Shown piece by piece: positions 35,020-43,321 of a DNA stretch of 64,000 bases (the stretch's first letter is position 1; each line of letters opens with the position of its first letter). This stretch comes from Thermohalobaculum sp039816045 (lineage in GTDB: Bacteria; Pseudomonadota; Alphaproteobacteria; Rhodobacterales; Rhodobacteraceae): contig JBCBYB010000002.1 of NCBI GenBank assembly GCA_039816045.1, positions 1-64,000 of the forward strand, written 5' to 3'. The notes under the pieces were generated by a model, which made no database searches, was not told the DNA's origin, and was given only the letters and a program-made list of their open reading frames with translations. The position numbers were made by a program, and so were the translations under genes.

Positions 35020-35748
35020 TCAGCCCGCCCGGCTCGCAAGTTCCGCGGGTTCCTCGACAGGGGCGGGGGCCACGCGGCGGTTGCGGTTGAAGATGCGGGT
35101 AGCCATGTCCTCAAGATCTCGGCGCAGGCTATCGATGGCGCTCTCGTACCAGGTCAGTGCTGCCGAGGTGGGGATCGCGACGGCCATACCGGCAGCCGTC
35201 GTCAGCAACGCCTCCCAAATACCGCCCGCAAGGGCCGCAGGATCCGCCCGTGCGCCCGAGGTTTCGAGCGCCTGAAATGCCGCAATCATCCCGAGAACTG
35301 TTCCGAAGAGACCGAGCAACGGGGCAATGGTTGCGATCGCCTCGAGCCCGCGAAGACCGGTTTGCGCGTCTCCCAAGAGGCGCTTGGCAACCCGTGTGGT
35401 CTCGGCTTCGGCTTCTTCTCGGCTCGTCGCATGATCGCTTGCCCGCGACAGGGCAACCTCGACAAGGCGTGCGGCCGAGCTGCGATCCCGGCCAAGTCGC
35501 GCCATCGCAGCGTCTGTGTTGCCGCGCTGCCAGTCCTCAATGGCGGCCTCGGCCGCCTGCCGGCTCCAAATCCCCGTTGCGACAAAGCGCCAGAGCTTCC
35601 ACAGAATAACGGCAAGGGCGAAGACCGAGAGCGCAATGATCGGCCATATCGCAAGACCGCCCTTATCGACCAGATCGCCCGCGAGCACGACCAACTCTTC
35701 CGTCCCGCCAAGTCCAGTCAGCGCACCGTCTCCGCTGCTTTCGTCCAT
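35020..35748 (-). CDS. MotA/TolQ/ExbB-family proton channel protein
   Basis: A 242-residue protein with three membrane helices (about residues 30-55, 135-160 and 175-200) and the family's conserved segment EAIATIAPLLGLFGTVLGMI plus AGGIWEALLTTAAGMAVAIP. It is the first gene of the exbB-exbD-exbD-transducer cluster, preceded by AGGAAGG. The cluster should form a proton-driven energiser in the inner membrane; no TonB-dependent receptor gene is adjacent. Confidence 0.92.
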   Translation of the reverse strand: MDESSGDGALTGLGGTEELVVLAGDLVDKGGLAIWPIIALSVFALAVILWKLWRFVATGIWSRQAAEAAIEDWQRGNTDAAMARLGRDRSSAARLVEVALSRASDHATSREEAEAETTRVAKRLLGDAQTGLRGLEAIATIAPLLGLFGTVLGMIAAFQALETSGARADPAALAGGIWEALLTTAAGMAVAIPTSAALTWYESAIDSLRRDLEDMATRIFNRNRRVAPAPVEEPAELASRAG

Positions 35749-35862
35749 GCCACCCTTCCTGATCCGTCAGCACCCACCGTCGCGCTTTTCGCCGCTTTCG
35801 CCGCCCAAGTCTAGCACAGCCGGCACAAATCGCGTGTTGGAAGGGTCAAATGCCGACCCGTG

Positions 35863-36300
35863 TTACACGGTTCCAGCGACCCGCCGCGCGATCAGAAGCA
35901 GGGCCCAACCGATCATAGCCGATATCACGAACACAGGCAGCGCAACAGGAACCCCTTGGATCACGGCGTAAACGGAACCTGCCACCGCACCCGCAAGCGC
36001 CCCGGCCAATGACCACCAGAGCGGGCCGGCGAAGCCAAGCGCCAGCAGGCACTTCGCAATTGCCAACCCTAAGGTTAGCGAGAACCCGATCAGATAGGCG
36101 AAAATCGGCCCTGCGGCAGTCAAAGTCGCCGTAGCCGCATGTCCCTCATCAGAGCGCGTGAGACCAGACAAGAGGTAAACAAAGACGCAAATTGCCAAGC
36201 CTATTATCGCCGCTGCCACCAACAGCCCACCGATCAGTTGAGCCGTGGAGGGCGCAGGGGTTTTTTGCTTGGTGCTCTCTGAATCCCGCATCATGTCCAT
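35863..36300 (-). CDS. Hypothetical four-helix membrane protein
   Basis: A 145-residue protein beginning MDMMRDSESTKQKTP, with a short hydrophilic N-terminus and four predicted membrane helices (about residues 20-45, 62-80, 85-105 and 115-138). No family is recognised. The start could be 36300 or the ATG six bases later; the ribosome binding site is poor. It is upstream of the ExbB-type cluster on the same strand with 114 bases between, so a functional link is possible but unproven. Confidence 0.6.
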   Translation of the reverse strand: MDMMRDSESTKQKTPAPSTAQLIGGLLVAAAIIGLAICVFVYLLSGLTRSDEGHAATATLTAAGPIFAYLIGFSLTLGLAIAKCLLALGFAGPLWWSLAGALAGAVAGSVYAVIQGVPVALPVFVISAMIGWALLLIARRVAGTV

Positions 36301-36474
36301 GCCGCGAAGGTACTTTCCCGGTCCTCTGCCCGCAACGGGAAACGCCCTGGTGATCGACGTTCTGCGCGCGACCACGCGGGCGCGAGTTGACCAGATCGTG
36401 CATCGGTGATGCCCGTTCCTTGCCGTTGGTGGCTTGCGGCGATAGATTGCACCATCATCCCAAGGGAGGCCCCC

Positions 36475-37686
36475 ATGAATATCAGCGCGCCCGTCTCGAA
36501 ACCCGATACGGCTCAGTTCGACTGGTCAGATCCATTCCTGCTGGAGGATCAGCTGACCGAAGAGGAGCGGATGATCCGCGACAGCGCGGCGGCCTATGTG
36601 GAGGAGCGCCTCGCCCCGCGGGTCCGCGACGCGTTTGCCGCGGAGCACACGGATCCCGCAATCTTCTCAGAGATGGGCGCCCAGGGGATGCTTGGGGTCA
36701 CGATCCCCGAAGCATATGGCGGGATCGGAGCAGGCTATGTCTCCTACGGCCTCGTCGCCCGCGAGGTGGAACGGGTCGATAGCGGCTATCGCTCGATGCT
36801 GTCGGTGCAGTCGAGCCTAGTGATGTATCCGATCTACGCGTATGGCACTGAGGCGCAGCGTGAGAAGTACCTGCCAGGGCTCGCCGCCGGCACGCTGATT
36901 GGCTGCTTCGGGTTGACGGAGGCGGATGCTGGGTCCGACCCCGGTGGCATGAAGACGCGGGCCGAGAAGATCGACGGCGGCTACAGGATCAGTGGCTCGA
37001 AGATGTGGATCTCGAATGCGCCGATTGCGGACGTCTTTGTGATCTGGGCGAAATCTGACGCCCATGGCGGCAAGATCAAAGGCTTCGTGCTGGATAAAGG
37101 TTCGGCGGGGCTTTCTGCGCCGAAGATTGCCAACAAACTGAGCCTTCGCGCCAGCGTGACCGGTGAGATCGTGATGGACGGGGTCGAGGTCAGCGAAGAC
37201 GCGCTGCTGCCGAATGTCGAAGGGCTCAAGGGGCCGTTCGGCTGTCTCAATCGCGCGCGCTACGGGATCGCCTGGGGCACCATGGGAGCTGCGGAGGCAT
37301 GCTGGCATGCGGCACGGCAATACGGTCTTGATCGCAAGCAGTTCGGCAAGCCGCTGGCGCAAACCCAACTCTTCCAGCGCAAACTGGCGGATATGCAGAC
37401 CGAGATTGCGCTCGGGCTCCAGGGGGCCCTGCGGACCGGGCGTCTTCTGGAGGAAGGGCGGCTCGCGCCAGAGGCCATCTCTATTGTGAAGCGCAACAAC
37501 GCCGGCAAGGCGCTCGAGGTGGCGCGTGCTGCTCGGGATATGCACGGCGGCAACGGGATTTCTGGAGACTTCCCGGTGATGCGCCACATGATCAACCTCG
37601 AGACGGTCAACACCTATGAAGGCACACACGACATTCACGCGCTGATCCTCGGGCGCGCACAAACGGGGTTACAAGCGTTCTTTTGA
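36475..37686 (+). CDS. gcdH: Glutaryl-CoA dehydrogenase
   Basis: A 403-residue FAD-dependent acyl-CoA dehydrogenase catalysing oxidation and decarboxylation of glutaryl-CoA to crotonyl-CoA, in lysine/tryptophan breakdown. FAD/substrate motifs are visible (CFGLTEADAGSDPGGMKTRA, KMWISNAPIADVFVIWAK) and the catalytic Glu is in NTYEGTHDIHALILGRA. Length matches GCDH (about 395) and the Arg-containing N-terminal part (SVQSSLVMYPIYAYG) is typical of GCDH. GGGAGG lies at suitable spacing before 36475. The next gene, a family III CoA-transferase, supports this assignment. Confidence 0.93.
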   Translation: MNISAPVSKPDTAQFDWSDPFLLEDQLTEEERMIRDSAAAYVEERLAPRVRDAFAAEHTDPAIFSEMGAQGMLGVTIPEAYGGIGAGYVSYGLVAREVERVDSGYRSMLSVQSSLVMYPIYAYGTEAQREKYLPGLAAGTLIGCFGLTEADAGSDPGGMKTRAEKIDGGYRISGSKMWISNAPIADVFVIWAKSDAHGGKIKGFVLDKGSAGLSAPKIANKLSLRASVTGEIVMDGVEVSEDALLPNVEGLKGPFGCLNRARYGIAWGTMGAAEACWHAARQYGLDRKQFGKPLAQTQLFQRKLADMQTEIALGLQGALRTGRLLEEGRLAPEAISIVKRNNAGKALEVARAARDMHGGNGISGDFPVMRHMINLETVNTYEGTHDIHALILGRAQTGLQAFF

Positions 37687-37803
37687 CCCCCGCGGCGTGG
37701 GGGCTCGATGTCCCAGAGTGGCGGTCGTTTGCAGTGGGCGCGCCCTTGAGCCCTTTAGTATCGATCGGTTTGCCTGCGGGACCGCCTGCCGAAGGAGCCT
37801 CAC

Positions 37804-38988
37804 TTGACCCATCGCGCCCCTCTGACTGGCCTCCGGGTCGTGGATCTCGCGCGCATTCTTGCCGGTCCCTGGATCGGCCAGACCCTCGCGGATCTCGGCG
37901 CCGATGTGATCAAGGTCGAAGCGCCTGACGGAGATGACACCCGCGGGTGGGGCCCGCCGTTCATAGAGCGCGAGATCGATGGCCGCACCGACCGCACGGC
38001 CGCCTATTTTCACAGTGCGAACCGAGGCAAACGATCGATCACCGCGGATTTCACGACGTCAGAGAGCCAGGACCTCGTGCGCCGGCTCGTGGCCAGCGCG
38101 GATGTGGTGATCGAGAACTACAAGGTCGGTGGGCTGACCAAGTACGGCCTCGACCCGGCGAGTCTGCGCGCGCTGAACCCAAGGCTGATCGTCTGCTCGA
38201 TTACCGGTTTTGGCCAGGACGGGCCTTATGCCGGCCGCGCGGGCTATGACTTCCTGATCCAAGGCATGTCCGGCATCATGTCGCTAACGGGTGAACCGGC
38301 GGGAGAGCCCCAGAAGATCGGTGTGGCCTTCGCCGACATCTTTACCGGGCTCTATGGCGTGATTGCAATTCAGGCGGCCCTGTCAGAGCGGGAGCGCACC
38401 GGGCGCGGCCAGCACATCGACATGGCGCTGCTCGACAGCATGACAGCCGTGCTCGCCAATCAGGCGATGAACTATCTGGCGACAGGTCAGGTGCCAGAGC
38501 GCCTTGGCAATGCGCATCCCAACATCGTTCCCTACCAGGTGTTTGCCGTCTCTGATGGCCATCTGATCATCGCGGTCGGCAACAATGGCCAGTTCGCTCG
38601 GCTCTGCGGTGTGCTTGGGCTCGACGGTCTGCCGGAGGAGCCCGACTGTGCCACCAATGCCGACCGGGTGGCTGCGCGCGAGACCCTCGTGCCGCAGCTG
38701 GCCGCCGCGGTCTTGCCGTGGAAGCGAGACGATCTGCTTGCGGCACTTGAAGCTGTGGGCGTCCCCGCTGGCCCGATCAATCGGCTGGATGATATCCTTG
38801 TTGACCCGCAGATTGCCGCCCGTGGTCTGCGCATCGACCCGGAAGGCGTGCCCGGACTGCGCACCCCGATCCGCTTTTCCAACGCCGCACTGATGACCGA
38901 GCGTGCCTCCCCCGCGCTCGATCAACACCGCGAGGAGATCCTGGCCGAGCTTGCCGCCAAGGAGGCCGAGACCGGTCGTAAACCGTGA
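37804..38988 (+). CDS. Family III CoA-transferase (CaiB/BaiF), likely succinyl-CoA:glutarate type
   Basis: A 394-residue CoA-transferase. The conserved N-terminus LRVVDLARILAGPWIGQTLADLG and the catalytic Asp region (GYDFLIQGMSGIMSLTG; later DMALLDSMTAVLANQ) are visible. The start is TTG with AAGGAG just upstream. Being directly after gcdH, it most likely activates glutarate to glutaryl-CoA using succinyl-CoA, like human SUGCT; the substrate is inferred from context. Its stop overlaps the start of the EamA gene (GTGA). Confidence 0.9.
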   Translation: MTHRAPLTGLRVVDLARILAGPWIGQTLADLGADVIKVEAPDGDDTRGWGPPFIEREIDGRTDRTAAYFHSANRGKRSITADFTTSESQDLVRRLVASADVVIENYKVGGLTKYGLDPASLRALNPRLIVCSITGFGQDGPYAGRAGYDFLIQGMSGIMSLTGEPAGEPQKIGVAFADIFTGLYGVIAIQAALSERERTGRGQHIDMALLDSMTAVLANQAMNYLATGQVPERLGNAHPNIVPYQVFAVSDGHLIIAVGNNGQFARLCGVLGLDGLPEEPDCATNADRVAARETLVPQLAAAVLPWKRDDLLAALEAVGVPAGPINRLDDILVDPQIAARGLRIDPEGVPGLRTPIRFSNAALMTERASPALDQHREEILAELAAKEAETGRKP

Positions 38989-39857
38989 ACCCAGGCATCC
39001 TCTATGCTCTGCTGGCGGTGACCCTGTTCGCCCTGCAGGACGGCATCTCGACCCATCTCGCGAACAACTACCCTGTGCCATTCTTCGTCATGATCCGGTA
39101 CTGGTTCTTCGCGCTGTTTGTGATGACGTTGGCCAGCCGCATGCCCGGAGGGGTCCGCGGCACGGCAACCACCAAACGCCCCGTTTTGCAGGTCTTTCGC
39201 GGTGTCCTCCTGGTGCTGCAGATCATCGTGATCGTCAGCAGTATGGATCTGATCGGCCTGGCAGCCACGCAGTCCATCTTTGCGCTGCACCCGCTGATCG
39301 CAACGCTGCTTGCAATCCCCGTTCTGGGTGAGCGGGTCGGCTGGCGTCGCCTCGCCGCGGTGGTCGTGGGGTTTGTCGGTGTGCTCGTGATCTTGCGCCC
39401 GGGCGGCGCGGTCTTCCAGCCAGAGGCGGCGGTTGCAGTCCTCGGGGCGGCGATGTTCTCGGTCTATGGAATTCTCACGCGGATGGCGAACCGAGACGAC
39501 GGGCATGCCCGGGCCTCGTTCTTCTACACCGGCATCGGCGGGGCGGTTGCAATCACGGCGATCGGGCCGTTCTTCTGGACCGAGATGGCACTCCTAGACT
39601 GGGGATGGCTTGGGGTGCTGTCCGTGACGGGGATGACCGGACACTATTTCCTCATCAAGGCCCTTGATGTGACCGAAGCCTATCGGATCCAACCGCTGAT
39701 CTATCTCCAAATGGTGTTCGGCATCGGCGTAGGCCTCGTCGTGTTCGGGGAGCCGGTCGATGCCGTGGCACTGCTCGGTGTCGCGCTCATCATCGCTGCA
39801 GGGCTCTATGTGATCTGGCGGGAGTACCGTCTGACCCAGTCAGAGCGAGGGACGTAG
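38985..39857 (+). CDS. EamA/DMT-family transporter
   Basis: A 290-residue inner-membrane protein with ten predicted helices in two EamA repeats (first about 1-135 with VLGERVGWRRLAAVVVGFVG; second about 148-285). The start is GTG, overlapping the CoA-transferase stop, so it belongs to the gcdH operon. It may export an acid or amino acid related to that pathway, but family members have diverse substrates. Its 3' end overlaps the convergent asparaginase gene by 18 bases. Confidence 0.9.
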   Translation: MNPGILYALLAVTLFALQDGISTHLANNYPVPFFVMIRYWFFALFVMTLASRMPGGVRGTATTKRPVLQVFRGVLLVLQIIVIVSSMDLIGLAATQSIFALHPLIATLLAIPVLGERVGWRRLAAVVVGFVGVLVILRPGGAVFQPEAAVAVLGAAMFSVYGILTRMANRDDGHARASFFYTGIGGAVAITAIGPFFWTEMALLDWGWLGVLSVTGMTGHYFLIKALDVTEAYRIQPLIYLQMVFGIGVGLVVFGEPVDAVALLGVALIIAAGLYVIWREYRLTQSERGT

Positions 39858-40823
39858 CGCCCCGCAAACCGTCCCGCGTGAATTGATGAGAGGCTGGTTT
39901 GTGACAGCGCCGTGCACTGGCGCGTCCGGGTCCAAAGCTCCAACGCGGACGAGAACAGCTGCGATCACCGCTTCAGCGGCCGCCTGATCCCCATCGTCGA
40001 TTTTGAGCGCCACACCGAGGCCAAGGGCGGGCAGGATTGCCGTATAGACCCCAGCCGCGCCGGACTTCGCGACCCCGTGTCCTGCCATCGCTCTGGTGAG
40101 CCGCGTGCCAACTTGGACCGCGCCGCCAATCAGCAAAGGATGCGCCATCATCGCGCGCGTGAGAGCCTGCGCCGCTCCGGCCCGCGCGCCGGAGAACGAC
40201 GTCGGGTTGGCGAAACGGGCCATGGCCTGGGCTAGAGCAGCCAGCGAGACCGCATGGTTCGGCGCCGAACAGCCGTCTGTGACGGTGGCGGCGACGCGCT
40301 CCTCCGTGACCTCTTCAATCGCCGCGAGCACCGCTGTTTGCGCCGGATGACCCGGCTCAATATACGCGTCTGCTGCACCCATATCGGAGGCGAGCGTCAG
40401 AAAACCTGCATGCTTTCCCGAGCATTGATGGTGGAGAGCCGTCGGCGGACGCGGACGCAGTGCAGCCCGCGCATCCCGGTCGAGGGGCGGATGCGATCCA
40501 CAGAGCAGCGCGCTCTCGTCGAGCCCCAGTCCCGACAGCCAGTCGCGCACCAGTTCGGTATGCTCCGGCGTGCCCGAATGCGACCCACAAGCCAGCGCCA
40601 AATGCTCTGACCGCAATCCGGCCCGCTCCGCCGCCCCGCTCTCGACCATCGCCAAGGCTTGCAGCATCTTACAGGCCGAGCGGGGCAGGATCGGCCTGTC
40701 AACGGCGCCCCAAGCCTCGGCGATACCCGCAGCGGAGGCGACGGCAATGGCGCCGCGGTGTAGGCATTCCGGAACCTCCCCGCGCCACGAGATCGCAAGC
40801 ACCGGGTTCGCCAAGTCAGTCAT
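39840..40823 (-). CDS. L-asparaginase, class 3 (Rhizobium etli ReAV type, PF06089)
   Basis: A 327-residue asparaginase unrelated to E. coli AnsA/B. The residues of the R. etli enzyme's active site are all present: R-S49-x-x-K52 (RSACK), the Cys134-Ser-Gly-Lys137 (CSGKHAG) metal/substrate motif and Asp183-Gly-Cys185 (VTDGCSAPN). It converts asparagine to aspartate and ammonia. The gene overlaps the upstream ECF sigma factor gene by eight bases and so is translated with it. It lacks a signal peptide and is cytoplasmic. Confidence 0.9.
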   Translation of the reverse strand: MTDLANPVLAISWRGEVPECLHRGAIAVASAAGIAEAWGAVDRPILPRSACKMLQALAMVESGAAERAGLRSEHLALACGSHSGTPEHTELVRDWLSGLGLDESALLCGSHPPLDRDARAALRPRPPTALHHQCSGKHAGFLTLASDMGAADAYIEPGHPAQTAVLAAIEEVTEERVAATVTDGCSAPNHAVSLAALAQAMARFANPTSFSGARAGAAQALTRAMMAHPLLIGGAVQVGTRLTRAMAGHGVAKSGAAGVYTAILPALGLGVALKIDDGDQAAAEAVIAAVLVRVGALDPDAPVHGAVTNQPLINSRGTVCGALRPSL

Positions 40824-41439
40824 CGATCAACTCGATCCAGAACTCGTTGCCGAGGTCGTTTCGCAACCGCTGAAAGGCTAAGCGCAGACGCGACTTCACG
40901 GTGCCCAGCGGCAAGTCGAGTTGACTGGCGATCTCTGCATGACTGAGCTCGGAGAAGAACGAAAGCCGTATGACCCGCCGCTGATCTTCGCTGAGCGCGT
41001 CGATTGCCCCGCGCACCCGAGAATCCCGTTCCGCCGCACTAAAGCCCTTCTCGGCCGCCGGCTCTGCACCTGGGTTCATCAGCGGATCGTCAGGCTCGGG
41101 CAGTCCTCGGCTCTCACGTCGCAGCAGATCGATCCGCTTGTTCCGCGCAATGGTGAAAATCCAGGTTGCGGCGCTGGCCTTGGCGGGATCGAAGATCTCA
41201 GCTCTGCGCCAAAGCGCGATCATAACCTCTTGAGCTGCATCCTCCGCCACGTTGGCCACCGCCCCGCCCCGCATCAGATAAGCCTTCACCCGCGCCGCAT
41301 AGCGTTCGAACAATTGGACGAAGGCGTTCCGATCCCGGTTCCTGGCGACAGCGAGCAAGAGCGCTTCATCCGTAGTTTCTCCGCCGGCGGGCGGCCGTCC
41401 TGATGGGCTCAGGCTGCTCTCTTGCGACACCGGTGACAT
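40816..41439 (-). CDS. ECF-family RNA polymerase sigma factor
   Basis: A 207-residue group 4 sigma factor with region 2 (RNAFVQLFERYAARVKAYLM ... AEDAAQEVMIALWRRAEIF, WIFTIARNKRIDLLRRE) and region 4 (LSEDQRRVIRLSFFSELSHA, PLGTVKSRLRLAFQRLR) separated by a linker. It resembles the RpoE/ECF11 group. No anti-sigma gene follows; instead an asparaginase is coupled to it. Regulation must come from elsewhere or from the target promoter. Confidence 0.9.
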   Translation of the reverse strand: MSPVSQESSLSPSGRPPAGGETTDEALLLAVARNRDRNAFVQLFERYAARVKAYLMRGGAVANVAEDAAQEVMIALWRRAEIFDPAKASAATWIFTIARNKRIDLLRRESRGLPEPDDPLMNPGAEPAAEKGFSAAERDSRVRGAIDALSEDQRRVIRLSFFSELSHAEIASQLDLPLGTVKSRLRLAFQRLRNDLGNEFWIELIDD

Positions 41440-41525
41440 CGGGTCCCTTGCCAGTCAGAACCATCCGCCGGCGCAAACGAGAATGCCGGCATTCAAGCGC
41501 GTCGCCGGGCTGGCCATCCCGGGCG

Positions 41526-41551
41526 CTCCTGCGCTATGCTTCGCGCAGGAG
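41526..41551. other. Strong 9-bp hairpin upstream of the IalB-like gene
   Basis: CTCCTGCGC (41526-41534) and GCGCAGGAG (41543-41551) are perfectly complementary with an 8-base loop, in the 179-base divergent space between the sigma factor gene and the ialB-like gene. No T run follows. It could be a leader structure or a protein-binding site. Confidence 0.4.
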
Positions 41552-41618
41552 TGTGAGGCAAAGACACGCCCTCATCAAGGCCGGGCAAGAGCCTATGGGG
41601 CAGGCGAAAGAGGCGAGC

Positions 41619-42143
41619 ATGACGCATTTTTTCCGGGTGGCCATTCTTTTGTTGGCAACGTTGGGGGCTGCTGCCGCGTCGGCACAGACCGAAAACCGGG
41701 TTGACGTGAAGCGCGACTGGTCGATTTTCCAGGTCGAACGAGAGGGGTCGCCGATCTGCTGGATCGTTTCGCGACCGACCAAATCGGTGGCGTTGCGGGG
41801 CGGCAAGCGGGTGCAAGTGAACCGTGGCGACATCTTTCTGATGGTGGCGGTCCGCCCGGGCGACGGTGTCGCGCAGGAGGTCTCCTTCATCTCCGGCTAT
41901 CCCTTCAAGAAGGGCTCGGAGGTCGAGGCAAAGATCGGCAGCACGGCCATGGCGATGTTCACGAGCGGTGAGAATGCCTGGCTGCGGGGCCCCGACGAAG
42001 ACGCAAAGGCGGTGGCCGCGTTCCAAAAAGGGGTGGATGCCGTTGTGGAGGGGCTCTCGGCCCGAGGCACGACCACAATTGACACTTTCTCGCTGCTTGG
42101 TTTCACCGCTGCTCTCGAGAGCGCGCAATCACGGTGTAAGTGA
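41619..42143 (+). CDS. IalB-family-like secreted protein
   Basis: A 174-residue protein with a Sec signal peptide (MTHFFRVAILLLATLGAAAASAQ, cleaved near residue 23). The mature part begins DWSIFQVEREGSPICWIVS, the W-and-C pattern of IalB proteins, and has a second Cys near the end (SAQSRCK), enough for one disulphide. AGAGG precedes the ATG at 41619. Divergent from the sigma factor gene; role unknown. Similarity to the IalB at 28173 is weak, so the family call is moderate. Confidence 0.75.
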   Translation: MTHFFRVAILLLATLGAAAASAQTENRVDVKRDWSIFQVEREGSPICWIVSRPTKSVALRGGKRVQVNRGDIFLMVAVRPGDGVAQEVSFISGYPFKKGSEVEAKIGSTAMAMFTSGENAWLRGPDEDAKAVAAFQKGVDAVVEGLSARGTTTIDTFSLLGFTAALESAQSRCK

Positions 42144-42171
42144 GGGCACGCACGGTTAGACGGAGGGCGCG

Positions 42172-42531
42172 ATGGAGGCTGAATGGAGTACGATGCGGAC
42201 TGGCAAGGTCGATCTGACCACGCTCGTCTCCGCCATCCACGCTTCAGCAGCGCCCATCGGGGTCAAGCGCGTCAGCTGTGAGTTTCGCAGAGCGAGTCTT
42301 CTGCGCAACGAGATCACCTATAAGTACGATCAAACCGATGACCACGAAGCGATCGAGACTGCCTATGCGGGGGCCGTCGAGACGGCTTATGTGGTGATCG
42401 GCGTTTATCCTGGCGAGAGCCGCGATCAGATTGCCCTTGTCCATCTAAGTTTTGACGGCAAGCAATCGCGCCTACGCGTGGAGAGTGGATCGCTTCGGTT
42501 CCTGGAGCGGTTGCGCGAACAGATGGCTTAG
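42172..42531 (+). CDS. Hypothetical protein, 119 residues
   Basis: A small cytoplasmic protein starting MEAEWSTMRTGKVDLTTLV with GGAGGG a few bases upstream. It is mixed alpha/beta by composition, with no membrane segment, signal or Cys cluster. It follows the IalB-like gene after 28 bases and is probably co-transcribed. No family is recognised. Confidence 0.65.
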   Translation: MEAEWSTMRTGKVDLTTLVSAIHASAAPIGVKRVSCEFRRASLLRNEITYKYDQTDDHEAIETAYAGAVETAYVVIGVYPGESRDQIALVHLSFDGKQSRLRVESGSLRFLERLREQMA

Positions 42532-42544
42532 GCCGGTCGGGGGC

Positions 42545-43321
42545 CTACGCCCCTTTGGCCGCAGCCCTGATGGCGCGTAACTTCTCGCCGAAATCCGCTC
42601 CGTAATCGAATTGTCCGGTGTGCAGAATCCCCGGCGCCGCAAGCCCCCAGACAGATCCCGGGACCGCCGCGTTGGCGCGCGCGCAGAAGGAAAAGTCATC
42701 GGACAGCGCCTCGCCAGCCTCCGAGATCATCTGCCCGCAAAAGTCCCAGATCATCGTGCCCGCAGGCAAGCCCGCGGCCGGCATTCCCGGTGTTTGCTCA
42801 GCCGTTCCCGCATTGATCATCGCCCGCAGCAAGTCTGTCGTGAGCAGCGCCGCGCCGAAGCCGACGCCATCGACCTGGGCTAGACCCCGCTCCACCTGCA
42901 GTCGCGTCCGTCCCACCAGGCGCAAGATAAACGGGCTGGCAAGCGCTCGGGCCATGGCAGGCTCATGACCGTCCATCCGTGCCTTGGCATAGTTCTCGAG
43001 ATCGATCTGGCGCCGAGTGTAAACCCCGCCGACCAAGGGCTTGTCCGCCGCCAGTAGGGCGTCAAACACCGGCTGCTCGATCTTCATGTCGTTGTCGATG
43101 AAGAGCACATGACTGATAGACGGCACCGCAAGGGCCGCATGCAGGATATGGTTCCGCGCGACCGGAGCATGGAAGTAGTCGAGCGTCAGATAGCGATGGC
43201 GCATTCCCCGGGCGCTGATCGCGCGGACCGCAGCCAGCAGGCTCTCGGCATAGCCGGTGGTGACGATACCGTCAGCTGTGGGCGTCCCGATCAGAACCTC
43301 GCGCGGGCCAGGGTCGCTCAT
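42545..43321 (-). CDS. Glycosyltransferase-like protein (GT-A type)
   Basis: A 258-residue protein with a nucleotide-diphospho-sugar transferase-like start (VLIGTPTADGIVTTGYAESL) and a DxD-like motif in SHVLFIDNDMKIEQPVFDALL (about residue 76), followed by GGVYTRRQ. No membrane helix. It overlaps the upstream dehydrogenase by four bases (ATGA). Donor and acceptor are unknown, and the family is often annotated only as hypothetical. Confidence 0.65.
   Translation of the reverse strand: MSDPGPREVLIGTPTADGIVTTGYAESLLAAVRAISARGMRHRYLTLDYFHAPVARNHILHAALAVPSISHVLFIDNDMKIEQPVFDALLAADKPLVGGVYTRRQIDLENYAKARMDGHEPAMARALASPFILRLVGRTRLQVERGLAQVDGVGFGAALLTTDLLRAMINAGTAEQTPGMPAAGLPAGTMIWDFCGQMISEAGEALSDDFSFCARANAAVPGSVWGLAAPGILHTGQFDYGADFGEKLRAIRAAAKGA

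Noticed and set aside
37686..37710. Terminator between gcdH and the CoA-transferase (CCCCC...GGGGG hairpin)
   Set aside because: The stem is only five pairs, there is no T run, and the next gene follows in the same direction with a matching pathway role.
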